Below, piece by piece: positions 1-7,821 of a stretch of DNA of 64,000 nt. How positions within the stretch are numbered: position 1 is the first letter of the stretch; each line of letters opens with the position of its first letter. The stretch comes from a bacterium (GTDB taxonomy: Bacteria > Krumholzibacteriota > Krumholzibacteriia > JACNKJ01). The notes beneath the pieces are model-generated. The model saw only the letters and a program-made list of their open reading frames with translations. It did not search any database and was not told the origin of the DNA. Position numbers and translations under genes: made by a program. The stretch covers positions 310,001-374,000 of the forward strand of contig JAAEPZ010000764.1 of assembly GCA_024231955.1 (NCBI GenBank), read 5' to 3'.

Positions 1-2
1 AG

Positions 3-194
3 ACAGGCCGTCTCGATGAGATGCTGAGTAAGGTTGCCGATTTCTATGATGATGAAGTCGATGCCGCGGTTGAATCGCTTACCGCCATAATCGAACCGGT
101 GATGATCGTCGTCATGGGCACCATTGTCGGTGGCATGCTCATCTCGATGTATCTGCCCATGTTCAAGTTGATAAGCGTTGTCGCCGGTGGTTGA
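3..194 (+). CDS. pilC: Type IV pilus inner-membrane platform protein PilC, C-terminal end only
   Basis: Only the last 63 residues lie in the window; the gene is cut by its left edge. The visible part has the typical ending of the type II secretion F/PilC family: an acidic stretch (FYDDEVDAAVESL), then IIEPVMIVVMGTIVGGM, a membrane segment, and the closing YLPMFKL motif. PilC is the inner-membrane protein on which the assembly and retraction ATPases act. The stop lies inside the earliest possible start of the following sensor kinase gene, so the two are tightly linked. The family call is firm because the EP-x-MI and YLPMF motifs are highly characteristic and the neighbours are pil genes. Pilus rather than type II secretion is inferred from context. 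Confidence 0.9.
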   Translation, partial: TGRLDEMLSKVADFYDDEVDAAVESLTAIIEPVMIVVMGTIVGGMLISMYLPMFKLISVVAGG

Positions 195-225
195 TGAAAC
201 AAGATCAGAAGGATTGAGAGTCAGC

Positions 226-1554
226 ATGAGTAAGCATGATACCGGACATATCTCCATGAGGGACAATATGAGATATGGATTGGGATTGACCCTGGCAGTA
301 ATGACGGTCGTCTTGACCGCTGCGGGGGCAGGAGCCTGGGCGGTCGGCTGCGCCTTCATCTCTGCGTTGTATACATATTTGTCATATCAGATGATGCGAC
401 ATGAAAAAATTACTGCTCTGGTAAAGGAAAGGAAGCTTCAGGAAGACACGCAAATGGCCGATGACATAATCGCAGCCATCCCGAGCGGTCTTGTGGGACT
501 TGATCGAGATGGGCATGTGTGTCGCTGGAATGATGGAGCTACACGTATCCTCGGCATGGGTCGGGGAGGTATTGTCGGCAGAATGGTTGATCAATGGCCG
601 ATTAACGGCCAGGAAAGTATTGTTGCTCTCCTTAAAGAAGCATTGATGGGAAAAACTGTAAAAAGAGGGAGCCTGGTTGTGCAGAGATCGGATGGGAAAT
701 CGATTCCGCTGGGAATTTCCACTAGCCGCCTCGGCGGTGATGGTGCCGGTGGTACCGGCGCTGTGGCGGTTTTTCAGGATCTCACCGATGTCAGGAAAAT
801 CCAGGACGAGATGAAGAAGCAGGAGAGGCTGGCCGCCATCGGCACGCTCTCCGCTTCGATCGCGCATGAAATTCGCAATCCCCTGGCTTCGATCGCCGGT
901 AGCGTCGAGATGCTGTCGGCTGATCTGGATGTGTCGGGAGAAAACAAGGAATTGCTCGACTTGATAATCAAGGAGAGTGATCGTCTCAACGAACTCATCA
1001 CCAGTTTCCTCGAGTTTACTCGGGATCGGGAACCGGAATTCGTCACGGTCTCACCGGTCTCGGTAGTCAAAGAGGTCATTCGTGAGGTGGAGATTCGCAC
1101 GGAAGCGGGTCCCGATCTGACCTTGGAGTTCGAGGAGGGGGATATTTCCGAGCGGATTATCGCAGACCCCAAAATGCTGAAGCAGGTAATTCTCAATCTT
1201 ATTCTGAATGCATGTCAGGCCATGTCATGGCTGGGCACGATACGTGTATCTCTTCAAGGTGATGAAAAGGATGGCATGGCCGACATTCGGATTGTCTGCA
1301 AGGACAACGGACCGGGCGTGCCTGAAACTGCCAGGGCCAGAATCTTTGAACCCTTCTTCTCTACAAAGAAGGAGGGGACGGGGCTGGGTCTCCCGATTGC
1401 CCACCGTATTGCGGAACTGCATAACGGCAATCTGGAATTGGTCACGGATGAAGATCCAGGCGCGACATTCCTCTTCAGCATCAAGACACATATTGCTGCA
1501 GGTATCCAGGGGGATACCGATACTGTCCGAACGGAACTGTCCGAAATTGCGTAG
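226..1554 (+). CDS. pilS: PilS-like sensor histidine kinase
   Basis: Two-component sensor kinase expected to phosphorylate the adjacent PilR. From the ATG at 226 it has 442 residues. A short hydrophobic hairpin (about residues 15-57) anchors it, followed by a PAS domain (about 80-190), a dimerisation/phosphoacceptor helix with the H-box SIAHEIRNPL, and a HATPase domain with the N box (NLILNACQAM), DNGPGVP, the F box (FEPFFSTKKEGTGLGL) and a final G box. An in-frame TTG at 178 would add 16 residues and overlap pilC; ATG 226, with GAGAG just upstream, looks more natural. The membrane part is shorter than the six-helix region of Pseudomonas PilS. Assignment to PilS rather than a generic NtrB-type kinase rests on position between pilC and pilR. 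Confidence 0.88.
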   Translation: MSKHDTGHISMRDNMRYGLGLTLAVMTVVLTAAGAGAWAVGCAFISALYTYLSYQMMRHEKITALVKERKLQEDTQMADDIIAAIPSGLVGLDRDGHVCRWNDGATRILGMGRGGIVGRMVDQWPINGQESIVALLKEALMGKTVKRGSLVVQRSDGKSIPLGISTSRLGGDGAGGTGAVAVFQDLTDVRKIQDEMKKQERLAAIGTLSASIAHEIRNPLASIAGSVEMLSADLDVSGENKELLDLIIKESDRLNELITSFLEFTRDREPEFVTVSPVSVVKEVIREVEIRTEAGPDLTLEFEEGDISERIIADPKMLKQVILNLILNACQAMSWLGTIRVSLQGDEKDGMADIRIVCKDNGPGVPETARARIFEPFFSTKKEGTGLGLPIAHRIAELHNGNLELVTDEDPGATFLFSIKTHIAAGIQGDTDTVRTELSEIA

Positions 1555-1582
1555 CAAATATTAGCGAAAGGGAGCCCGATTC

Positions 1583-2968
1583 ATGGCTCAGCCCAAAATT
1601 CTTCTCGTCGATGATGAAGAGAGCATGATCAGATTCTTGTCGATTATGCTTAAGAAAGAGGGTTATGAGATTCGTGCGGTATCCAGCGGCATGGAGGCCT
1701 TGAAGACCCTCCAGACCTGGTCCGCTGATGTAGTAATCAGTGACATATGCATGCCGGAGATGAGCGGCATTCAGTTACTGGCCGGGATCAAGGCAATCGA
1801 TGCCGGGATCCCCGTGATCCTATTGACGGCATACGCCAGCCAGGAGTCTGCGATCGAGGCCGTCAACATGGGGGCCTTTCACTATTTGATCAAACAGGCG
1901 CGCAACGATGAGATCAAGATGGTTGTGCGCAACGCCCTGGCAATACGCAAAGTCAAAAGCGAAAACACAAAACTTCGGCGCCAGATCAAGACGGACTCCT
2001 CCCTGGAATCCATAATCGGCAGCAGCGAAGCCATGCAGCGCATCTTCACGATTGTGAGGAGAATCGCGGATACCGACAGCACGATCCTGATCAGCGGCGA
2101 GAGCGGAACCGGCAAGGAGTTGATTGCCCGCGCACTGCACTATACAAGCTCACGTGCGGACAAGCCCTTTGTGAGTATCAACTGCGGGGCGTTGCCGGAG
2201 AATCTGCTGGAAAGCGAACTGTTCGGTCATGTGAAGGGCAGCTTCACCGGCGCCGTTCGGGATAAGGAAGGACTATTCAAGGTTGCCCAGTCCGGGACGA
2301 TATTTCTCGATGAGGTTGGTGAAGTGTGCCAGTCCCTGCAGGTGAAATTGCTGCGGGCGCTGCAGGAGAAAGAGTTCCTGCCTGTCGGTGCGACGGAAAC
2401 TATCAAGGTTGATGTGCGTGTTCTTGCCGCCACCAACCGTAATCTTGAGGAGGAGGTCGCGCGCGGGACCTTCAGGGCAGACCTCTATTACCGTCTCAAC
2501 GTCATCCCGCTTGTCGTTCCGCCTCTGCGCGAGCGACGCGATGACATCCCCCTTCTGATCAAACACTTCATGGAGAAGATGTCATCCAAGCGGGGGCTGG
2601 AGAACAAGGTTATCAGCAGTCAGGCAATATCCGTATTGTCCGAATACGACTGGCCGGGCAACGTTCGCGAACTTGAGAACGTGCTGGAGCGGACCGTGAT
2701 TCTTGAGGAGAAAGATCATGTGGATGTCTCCTCATTACCGGAGATCGTACTTAACCGGTCCCGACAGAATTCGCAATCCCTGTTCGAGGGAACACCGAGG
2801 GCGACTCTGGAGGACCTGGAGAAGGAGTATCTGCTGAAGGTTCTGGATTCCGTTGATTGGCAAAAGAAGAAAGCCAGTATAATCCTGGGGATAAACGCAT
2901 CGACCCTCTACAGGAAAATACAACGGTATGATCTGGACAAGAAGAAACAACACGCCCTGGCGGAGTGA
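1583..2968 (+). CDS. pilR: PilR-like sigma-54-dependent response regulator
   Basis: NtrC-family activator of 461 residues. The receiver domain has the acidic pair D10-D11, phosphoacceptor D54 (ISDICMPEMSG), T82 and K104; the residue after the lysine is Gln where Pro is usual. The AAA+ domain has Walker A (GESGTGKE), the sigma-54 contact loop GSFTGA at about 219-224, and the REN/GNVRELENVLER region. The C-terminus is a Fis-type helix-turn-helix (SIILGINASTLYRKIQRYDL). PilR homologues activate pilin genes with RNA polymerase-sigma-54; well-formed -24/-12 sites lie in front of the next gene and of pilM. A good ribosome binding site (AAAGGGAG) precedes the ATG, 28 bases after pilS. The family call is firm; the target assignment is inferred. 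Confidence 0.92.
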   Translation: MAQPKILLVDDEESMIRFLSIMLKKEGYEIRAVSSGMEALKTLQTWSADVVISDICMPEMSGIQLLAGIKAIDAGIPVILLTAYASQESAIEAVNMGAFHYLIKQARNDEIKMVVRNALAIRKVKSENTKLRRQIKTDSSLESIIGSSEAMQRIFTIVRRIADTDSTILISGESGTGKELIARALHYTSSRADKPFVSINCGALPENLLESELFGHVKGSFTGAVRDKEGLFKVAQSGTIFLDEVGEVCQSLQVKLLRALQEKEFLPVGATETIKVDVRVLAATNRNLEEEVARGTFRADLYYRLNVIPLVVPPLRERRDDIPLLIKHFMEKMSSKRGLENKVISSQAISVLSEYDWPGNVRELENVLERTVILEEKDHVDVSSLPEIVLNRSRQNSQSLFEGTPRATLEDLEKEYLLKVLDSVDWQKKKASIILGINASTLYRKIQRYDLDKKKQHALAE

Positions 2969-3015
2969 TTGTTGAGCGAGTCGAATTGTGGGGGATTGCA
3001 TAATCCAACACAAGG

Positions 3016-3078
3016 GTGTCTAGGGGATGTGAAGGTCATGTTTGGTAAGTGTAATAATGACAACAGTTAGGTGTGTCT
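3016..3078 (+). promoter_or_regulatory. Possible PilR upstream sites: two GTGTCT boxes
   Basis: Two copies of GTGTCT, at 3016-3021 and 3073-3078, stand about 105 and 48 bases upstream of the predicted start of the pilA transcript. The PilR sites described in Pseudomonas contain C/G-TGTC. Two short boxes could occur by chance, so this is only a suggestion that activator sites lie here. Confidence 0.3.
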
Positions 3079-3095
3079 GCAAAATAGGATAGCTT

Positions 3096-3110
3096 TGGCA
3101 TCGGCTTTGC
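3096..3110 (+). promoter_or_regulatory. Sigma-54 (-24/-12) promoter of pilA
   Basis: TGGCAT, five bases, then TTGC: the GG and GC pairs have the exact spacing of sigma-54 promoters, and five of the six -24 bases match. Transcription would begin near 3122, giving a leader of about 60 bases before the pilin ATG at 3182, which has an AGGAGGT site at 3169-3175. The sigma-54 activator gene pilR ends just upstream. Confidence 0.85.
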
Positions 3111-3181
3111 TGAACGAAACGTGAGGGCCGGACAGCGAGCCACCGGAGCCCGTAATCAGCGCACCAACAGGAGGTATCTGG

Positions 3182-3598
3182 ATGTTTTCCAACAAGGGTT
3201 TCACCCTTATCGAGTTGATGATCGTGGTGGTGATCATCGGGATTCTGGCGGCTATCGCTATCCCCAATTTCATCTCCATGCAGGACCGTGCACGTGAAGC
3301 GGCGGTCAAGTCAAATGGTCACACGACGCAGCTGGCCGTTGAGGATTTCGGTGTTCAGAATAATGGCACCTATCCTCCCGCGGCAACCGCTCTGGCAAGT
3401 ATCACAGCGAATTTGCCCGGCGGTGCTGTCTTCACAAATCCCTTCAACACTGCTGCCGCCGGTCTGAGCGTCGGTGCCGGTGCTGCTGAAGGTATGTGCG
3501 ATTATCAGGATCCTGCTGCGGTTGGTACCGCCAACCAGTATCAGGTCAACTGTTACGGGAAGGGCGCTGCGAACGTCCTGTCTCTCTCGAACGGTTAG
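3182..3598 (+). CDS. pilA: Major type IV pilin PilA
   Basis: Type IVa prepilin of 138 residues. The leader is very short (MFSNKG), cut before Phe1 of the mature protein; FTLIELMIVVVIIGILAAIA is the classic N-methylated, hydrophobic N-terminus with Glu5. The mature protein has about 132 residues. Two cysteines near the C-terminus (in GMCDY and VNCYG) are placed to form the usual C-terminal disulfide loop. It is the first gene behind a sigma-54 promoter, has a consensus ribosome binding site, and is followed at once by a strong terminator, as expected for an abundant structural protein. Family certain; role as the major pilin is inferred from promoter and position. Confidence 0.95.
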   Translation: MFSNKGFTLIELMIVVVIIGILAAIAIPNFISMQDRAREAAVKSNGHTTQLAVEDFGVQNNGTYPPAATALASITANLPGGAVFTNPFNTAAAGLSVGAGAAEGMCDYQDPAAVGTANQYQVNCYGKGAANVLSLSNG

Positions 3599-3613
3599 GA
3601 CAAAAGAAAAACA

Positions 3614-3641
3614 CGGGGGGCTTTGGCCCCCCGTTTTTTTT
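3614..3641 (+). terminator. Rho-independent terminator after pilA
   Basis: An 8-bp GC-rich stem (CGGGGGGC/GCCCCCCG) with the loop TTTG is followed by eight T residues. It lies between the two pilin genes, so most transcripts from the pilA promoter should stop before the second pilin. Confidence 0.92.
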
Positions 3642-3667
3642 ATTCTATTTTGTGGAGGGGACGACTG

Positions 3668-4081
3668 GTGAGAACTTGTAAAGGGTTTACGCTCATTGAG
3701 TTGGTTATTGTTGTTGTGATCATCGGGATATTGGCGGCAATCGGTATACCCAACTTCATTCTGATGCAGAACAGGGCGCGTGAAGCCAACGTCAAGTGCA
3801 ACGGTCATGCGTGCCAGATGGCGGTAGAGGATTACAGCGCACAAAATGGCGGTGCCTATCCGCCGGCAGGTACTGCCGCAGCTGACATCGCCGGCAACAT
3901 GCCTGGTGGAATCATCTTCACCAACCCCTTCAATGGCGGAGCGGGATTATCCGTGAATGTCGGCCCGATTGAGGGGATGGTCGATTATATCGACTCAATA
4001 ACTCTCGGCATCCCCAATTCATACCGGATCAATTGTTATGGCCTGAGTGCAATCGGTATTCTGGTTATCAATAACGGATAA
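3668..4081 (+). CDS. Second type IV pilin, PilA paralogue
   Basis: A second prepilin of 137 residues, clearly a duplicate of the preceding gene: both share FTLIEL, REA-VK-NGH and an EGM-DY ... NCYG ending. The GTG at 3668 is chosen because GGAGGGG sits seven bases upstream and it gives a normal six-residue leader (MRTCKG) before Phe1; longer versions would run into the terminator. Its cysteine pattern differs from the first pilin: the first cysteine of the C-terminal loop is Val (GMVDY) while NCYG is kept, and two new cysteines appear in the helix region (VKCNGHACQ). It lies directly downstream of a terminator with no obvious sigma-54 promoter of its own, so lower or differently controlled expression is likely. 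It may be a minor or alternative pilin. Confidence 0.9.
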   Translation: MRTCKGFTLIELVIVVVIIGILAAIGIPNFILMQNRAREANVKCNGHACQMAVEDYSAQNGGAYPPAGTAAADIAGNMPGGIIFTNPFNGGAGLSVNVGPIEGMVDYIDSITLGIPNSYRINCYGLSAIGILVINNG

Positions 4082-4104
4082 ATACTTCACTTGGATCATA
4101 CGCC

Positions 4105-4129
4105 ACGCCCCGACGGAGGGCGTTATTTT
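4105..4129 (+). terminator. Probable terminator after the second pilin
   Basis: A 6-bp stem (ACGCCC/GGGCGT) with a seven-base loop is followed by TATTTT. It is weaker than the terminator after pilA but well placed, just past the pilin stop codon. Confidence 0.6.
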
Positions 4130-4192
4130 CCCTGTTCCTGGGAATATGGAACGGCTTGTGCGATGAACTTTCCGATACAACCCGATTAGGGA

Positions 4193-5233
4193 GTGATGAG
4201 GTCGTCTATTGCGCTTCCCGGAGGAGGTGCTCTGGATCTCATGAATCTGAGGAGAGAGATGGCAGGGGCCAACGCACTGGATATTGTCGGTCTAAAGAAG
4301 AGTTACCGCAGCGGATTGAGCGGGCGGAAGAGCATACTCACTGATTTGAACCTGCATGTGGCCAAGGGAGATGTATACGGTCTCCTGGGCAAAAATGGTG
4401 CAGGTAAGAGTACAACTTTTCGCATCCTGATGGGATTGTGCCGCCCGGATGCAGGCGAAACACGGATCCTGGGAGAGAGGGCCGGCAGCAGAAAGGCCAA
4501 GATGCGAATCGGTTTCTGCCCGGAGAATCCGCAATTCCATTCCAACCTCAAAGTTATAGAGATCCTCCGCTTCCATAGTTCACTCGCCAAAGATCGGATA
4601 ATGACCGAGAAGGCTCGTATCGCCTGGCTGATCGAGCAATTCGAATTGGGAGAATACCGCACCAGCCGGATCAGCACTCTCTCGCGCGGCACCCAGCAGC
4701 GCCTGGCATTGGCTTTGGCGGTTTTGGCCCGGCCCGAGATTCTGATCCTCGATGAACCCCTTACGGCTCTCGATCCGGTCATGCGCAACAGGGTCACCGA
4801 ATTTCTCAAGGAGCAGAACAGGGCGGGCATGAGCATGATCATCTCCAGTCACATCCTGTCGGAGTTGGAGGTCATGTGCGACAAACTGGGCGTCCTGGCC
4901 AATGGCAGGCTGCAGAGCGAATTGGTGCTTGGTGAGAAGCAGGGGGATAGTGCCAATGAGATGGCGATTCAGGTTCCCCAGCAATTCAGGAAGGTGATCG
5001 AGGCTGACGATCCGGACCTGATCGGGGTGCAAACAGGGGATAATCAGTGCTACGAGGGGCTGGAGTTCGAGAAGGCTCAACATCTGTTGAAACGCTGGGT
5101 TGCGGCCGGTATCCCCATTCTGGAAATGAAGCATGAGAATCGAGTCAAGGAGGACATCCTCTCCAGTTTCGAAATTGACGTGACCACGATGGAGAGGGAA
5201 TCGGAGATGGCCCGCGAGAAGGAGCTGATATGA
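4193..5233 (+). CDS. ABC transporter ATPase in the pilus locus (PilH-like position)
   Basis: ABC-type ATPase of up to 346 residues with a DrrA/CcmA-like nucleotide-binding domain: Walker A (GKNGAGKST), a variant signature LSRGTQQR, Walker B (ILILDEPLTALDP) and the H-loop (IISSHILSE), then an extra C-terminal domain. Starts at 4193 (GTG), 4196 (ATG), 4241 (ATG, downstream of GAGGAGGT) or 4259 are all possible; conserved sequence begins near residue 28. It overlaps the permease gene by four bases. In Myxococcus xanthus an ABC transporter (pilGHI) lies between pilA and pilM and is needed for pili; the identical position here suggests the same role, but substrate and function are not visible in the sequence. 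Confidence 0.85.
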   Translation: MMRSSIALPGGGALDLMNLRREMAGANALDIVGLKKSYRSGLSGRKSILTDLNLHVAKGDVYGLLGKNGAGKSTTFRILMGLCRPDAGETRILGERAGSRKAKMRIGFCPENPQFHSNLKVIEILRFHSSLAKDRIMTEKARIAWLIEQFELGEYRTSRISTLSRGTQQRLALALAVLARPEILILDEPLTALDPVMRNRVTEFLKEQNRAGMSMIISSHILSELEVMCDKLGVLANGRLQSELVLGEKQGDSANEMAIQVPQQFRKVIEADDPDLIGVQTGDNQCYEGLEFEKAQHLLKRWVAAGIPILEMKHENRVKEDILSSFEIDVTTMERESEMAREKELI

Positions 5234-5997
5234 GGCAGATCGGCATCCTGGTACTGGGCAATTTCAAGGAATCGGTCCGGGACAAACTCCTGCTGACCAT
5301 GCTCGGCGGGGGGATCATCCTTTTGGGGATGATCGCCGTGATGTCGCCGTTGAATCTGGGAGCCAGGGACAAAACCTTCCATGACATCGGGCTGGCGTGG
5401 ATCCACATCTCTGGGATGCTGATTCTATTGCTCCTGGGCGCCTGGACTATCCATCGTGAACGGGAAAAGGGGATCTGGCTGACGGTCCTCACGCGTCCGA
5501 TATCCAGGAGCCAGTTCATGCTGGGACGCTTGATGGGCCTGCTGACCACCCTGGCCTTCACCATCGTCGCCAGCACACTCATCTATTCAATCATCGCCAT
5601 GATCACGGGTATCGGCATCCTGCCGGGAATCTGGCGTGGTGCTCTGTTCATATTTCTGGAGATGAGCCTCCTGGCTGGGCTGGTTCTGTTCTTCTCATCC
5701 ATCACCGGTTTCGCCATGACCATATTCATGGCGATGGCCATATTCTTTGCCGGCCACATGTCCAGCGATCTGCTGCGCGCGGCCGTGCTTGCGGAATCAA
5801 GCGTGTTGTCGGGCGTGATGATGTTTCTGAACTGGCTGTTGCCCCACATGGAGATGTATCGGATTCGCGGCGCCCTCGTCGGTGGTGATCTGCCTACCGT
5901 ATCACAGATCCTCCACACGGCCTGTTACTCTCTGTTCTACCTGTCCGCGCTGTTCGCCCTCTCCATGGCGATCTTCTCGCGCAAGGACATTCGATGA
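5230..5997 (+). CDS. ABC-2 type permease in the pilus locus
   Basis: Membrane protein of 255 residues with about six hydrophobic segments, the membrane partner of the preceding ATPase. The N-terminal amphipathic region, the HREREKGIWLTVLTRPISR loop between the second and third segments and the hydrophobic C-terminal half fit the ABC-2/NodJ-like permease family, in which the REREKGT-like motif is typical. It overlaps the ATPase gene and the following TPR gene by ATGA, so the three are translationally coupled. Substrate unknown. By position it matches the pilus-associated ABC transporter of myxobacteria. Confidence 0.8.
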   Translation: MRQIGILVLGNFKESVRDKLLLTMLGGGIILLGMIAVMSPLNLGARDKTFHDIGLAWIHISGMLILLLLGAWTIHREREKGIWLTVLTRPISRSQFMLGRLMGLLTTLAFTIVASTLIYSIIAMITGIGILPGIWRGALFIFLEMSLLAGLVLFFSSITGFAMTIFMAMAIFFAGHMSSDLLRAAVLAESSVLSGVMMFLNWLLPHMEMYRIRGALVGGDLPTVSQILHTACYSLFYLSALFALSMAIFSRKDIR

Positions 5998-6656
5998 GAC
6001 CCGGTAGCATCATCTTTTTAGCGGCGACTTTGCTGTTTCTGATATTGGCGCAGGTCTCGGACGCCGATAATCACGTCCGGTTGAACAGTACCGGCAAGCC
6101 TTTGGAATCCTGGCTGATGGGCAGCGAAGCCGTCCTTGTCGACTATTACTGGTTCGACCTGACGCAGTACTACGGCGCTTACAGCATGGGGCAGAACGAT
6201 CTCTCCGATTTCCTGCGCCGCAGCGACAGGCTCTTCAATCTGGATGTAGAGTTCCATCGCGCCACTATTTTCTCCAGCGCAGTGATCGCTTCCGATCTGG
6301 ATGATCCCCGGGGTGCGCTGGAGATCCTGCGCAACGCCGAGAACAGAAACCCCGATTACTGGGTTTATCCGTACGAGCAGGGATTCCTCCATTACCTCTG
6401 GTTGAACGATTACCCGGAGGCCATTGCCGCATTCAGTCGCGCAGGGAAGCTGGAGGACTGCACACCGGGTTGGCGACACTTCCTGGCCCGCATCAATGAA
6501 TTGGGGGGCGATCCGCGAGTGGCCTGGGAGATGTGGGCCGACATCGCGAGTACCGCGGAACATGGCCGATTGCAGGAGAGCGCACACAGAAATATGGTGA
6601 GACTTGAGAAAATCATCAGAGAAAGTGAAGGAGCCGGGGCCGCCCAGGGGCACTGA
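5994..6656 (+). CDS. Membrane-anchored TPR-like protein of the pilus locus
   Basis: Protein of 220 residues with an N-terminal signal or membrane anchor (residues 4-20) and an otherwise soluble, periplasm-facing part. Helical repeats resembling tetratricopeptide units are visible from about residue 90 on (for example PEAIAAFSRAGKLEDCTPGW), so it is probably a protein-interaction scaffold. It overlaps the permease gene and is the last gene before the pilM promoter, so it may be the accessory component of the ABC transporter, comparable in position to one of the pilGHI products. I do not recognise a specific family. Confidence 0.6.
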   Translation: MRPGSIIFLAATLLFLILAQVSDADNHVRLNSTGKPLESWLMGSEAVLVDYYWFDLTQYYGAYSMGQNDLSDFLRRSDRLFNLDVEFHRATIFSSAVIASDLDDPRGALEILRNAENRNPDYWVYPYEQGFLHYLWLNDYPEAIAAFSRAGKLEDCTPGWRHFLARINELGGDPRVAWEMWADIASTAEHGRLQESAHRNMVRLEKIIRESEGAGAAQGH

Positions 6657-6673
6657 GGACGTATGTGTAAGCG

Positions 6674-6688
6674 TGGCACATCATTTGC
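6674..6688 (+). promoter_or_regulatory. Sigma-54 (-24/-12) promoter of pilMNOPQ
   Basis: TGGCAC, five bases, TTGC and then A: a perfect consensus -24/-12 element. Transcription should start near 6700, about 60 bases before the pilM GTG. Together with the pilA site this makes two sigma-54 promoters in one pilus locus. Confidence 0.88.
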
Positions 6689-6762
6689 AGTCGTATAGAT
6701 CAGGAAATAATACCGGGGACTAACCGGATACTTCTAGGAAGCTTGAGGAGCTGGAGGGAATT

Positions 6763-7821
6763 GTGAAGCTGCCATTTAAAAGAGACCGCGGCAATGTCGT
6801 GGCCCTCGACATAGGCAGTCGTCTCATCAAGGTTGTGGAACTGGGACATGGGACCAGCGGTCCTGCGCTTTTGCGTTACAGTGTCAGCCATGTTTCGCCC
6901 GATGCCGTGGTTGAGGGTGAGATCATGGATCGCGACCTATTGGTGGAGGCTATCGAAGAGGCATTCGAAAAGATAGGCATTGAGAAGAACAACGTAATCA
7001 GTGCCATTTCGAGTCGCTCGGTCATTGTCAAACGCCTGCTCATGGACCAGATGCCGGAGGACGAAATCCGAGCGGTCATCGAGATGGAGGCCTCAAGCCA
7101 TATTCCGTTCGAACTGGAGGATGTCAGCCTTGACTTCCAGGTTCTCGATGAGATGGCTGCGGACGACAAGATGGAGGTCCTCCTGGTTGCCGCCAAGCGG
7201 GAGGTGATCTATGAACATACGACCCTGCTGCGGGATCTCGGCCTGAAGACAAGTGTCATCGATGTCGATTCCTTCGCCATCCAGAATCTTTACGAATCGC
7301 TGGGCACCGATCAACCTCTCTCGACGCTGGTCAATGTCGGCGCCGAGGTCACCAACGTGAATATAGTTCGCGACGGCATGCCTCTGTTCACCCGTGATTT
7401 CTCGATCGGCTGCGGTCTGTATCTGGAAGCGCTGCAGCGCGACCTGCAGATCAGCTATGAGGGGGCGCTTGAACTCATCAGCACGAATGACCTGGAACAG
7501 ACCCAGGACAACGAGGCCGGCAAGGAGTGCATAGGCAAACTGGCCGAAGAGATTGCCGTCGGGCTCGAACGGAGCCTGGCCTATTTGCGCTCCTCCGGTG
7601 AAGTAGAGGACTTGAGCAGCGTCTTCCTCTCGGGTGGAGGGGCAAACCTCCCCAATCTCAAGACGAATCTGGAGGAACGTCTGAGGATTCCGGTCCAGAT
7701 CGTCGATCCCATCTCTGTTCTCGAAGTTGAGGATGAATTGATGGATGAGTTGCAGAATGACGGCGTGGCCTCCCTGCTGACTGTTGCGGTCGGTCTCGGA
7801 ATGAGGGAGGTGAGCAGATGA
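6763..7821 (+). CDS. pilM: Type IV pilus assembly protein PilM
   Basis: Actin-like cytoplasmic ATPase of 352 residues which, with PilN, PilO and PilP, forms the alignment complex linking the inner-membrane motor to the secretin. The phosphate-1 motif VALDIGSRLIKVVEL lies near residues 12-26, and later nucleotide-binding motifs (TLVNVGAEVTNVNIV, VFLSGGGANLPNL) are in place. The GTG start is supported by GGAGG five bases upstream. The length is typical of the family. It is the first gene of a tightly overlapping pilMNOPQ operon behind a sigma-54 promoter. Confidence 0.95.
   Translation: MKLPFKRDRGNVVALDIGSRLIKVVELGHGTSGPALLRYSVSHVSPDAVVEGEIMDRDLLVEAIEEAFEKIGIEKNNVISAISSRSVIVKRLLMDQMPEDEIRAVIEMEASSHIPFELEDVSLDFQVLDEMAADDKMEVLLVAAKREVIYEHTTLLRDLGLKTSVIDVDSFAIQNLYESLGTDQPLSTLVNVGAEVTNVNIVRDGMPLFTRDFSIGCGLYLEALQRDLQISYEGALELISTNDLEQTQDNEAGKECIGKLAEEIAVGLERSLAYLRSSGEVEDLSSVFLSGGGANLPNLKTNLEERLRIPVQIVDPISVLEVEDELMDELQNDGVASLLTVAVGLGMREVSR

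Noticed and set aside
3182..4081. Conductive nanowire pilin hypothesis
   Set aside because: The pilin is short like Geobacter PilA, but nothing in the sequence alone supports conductivity, and no multihaem cytochrome genes are in the window.
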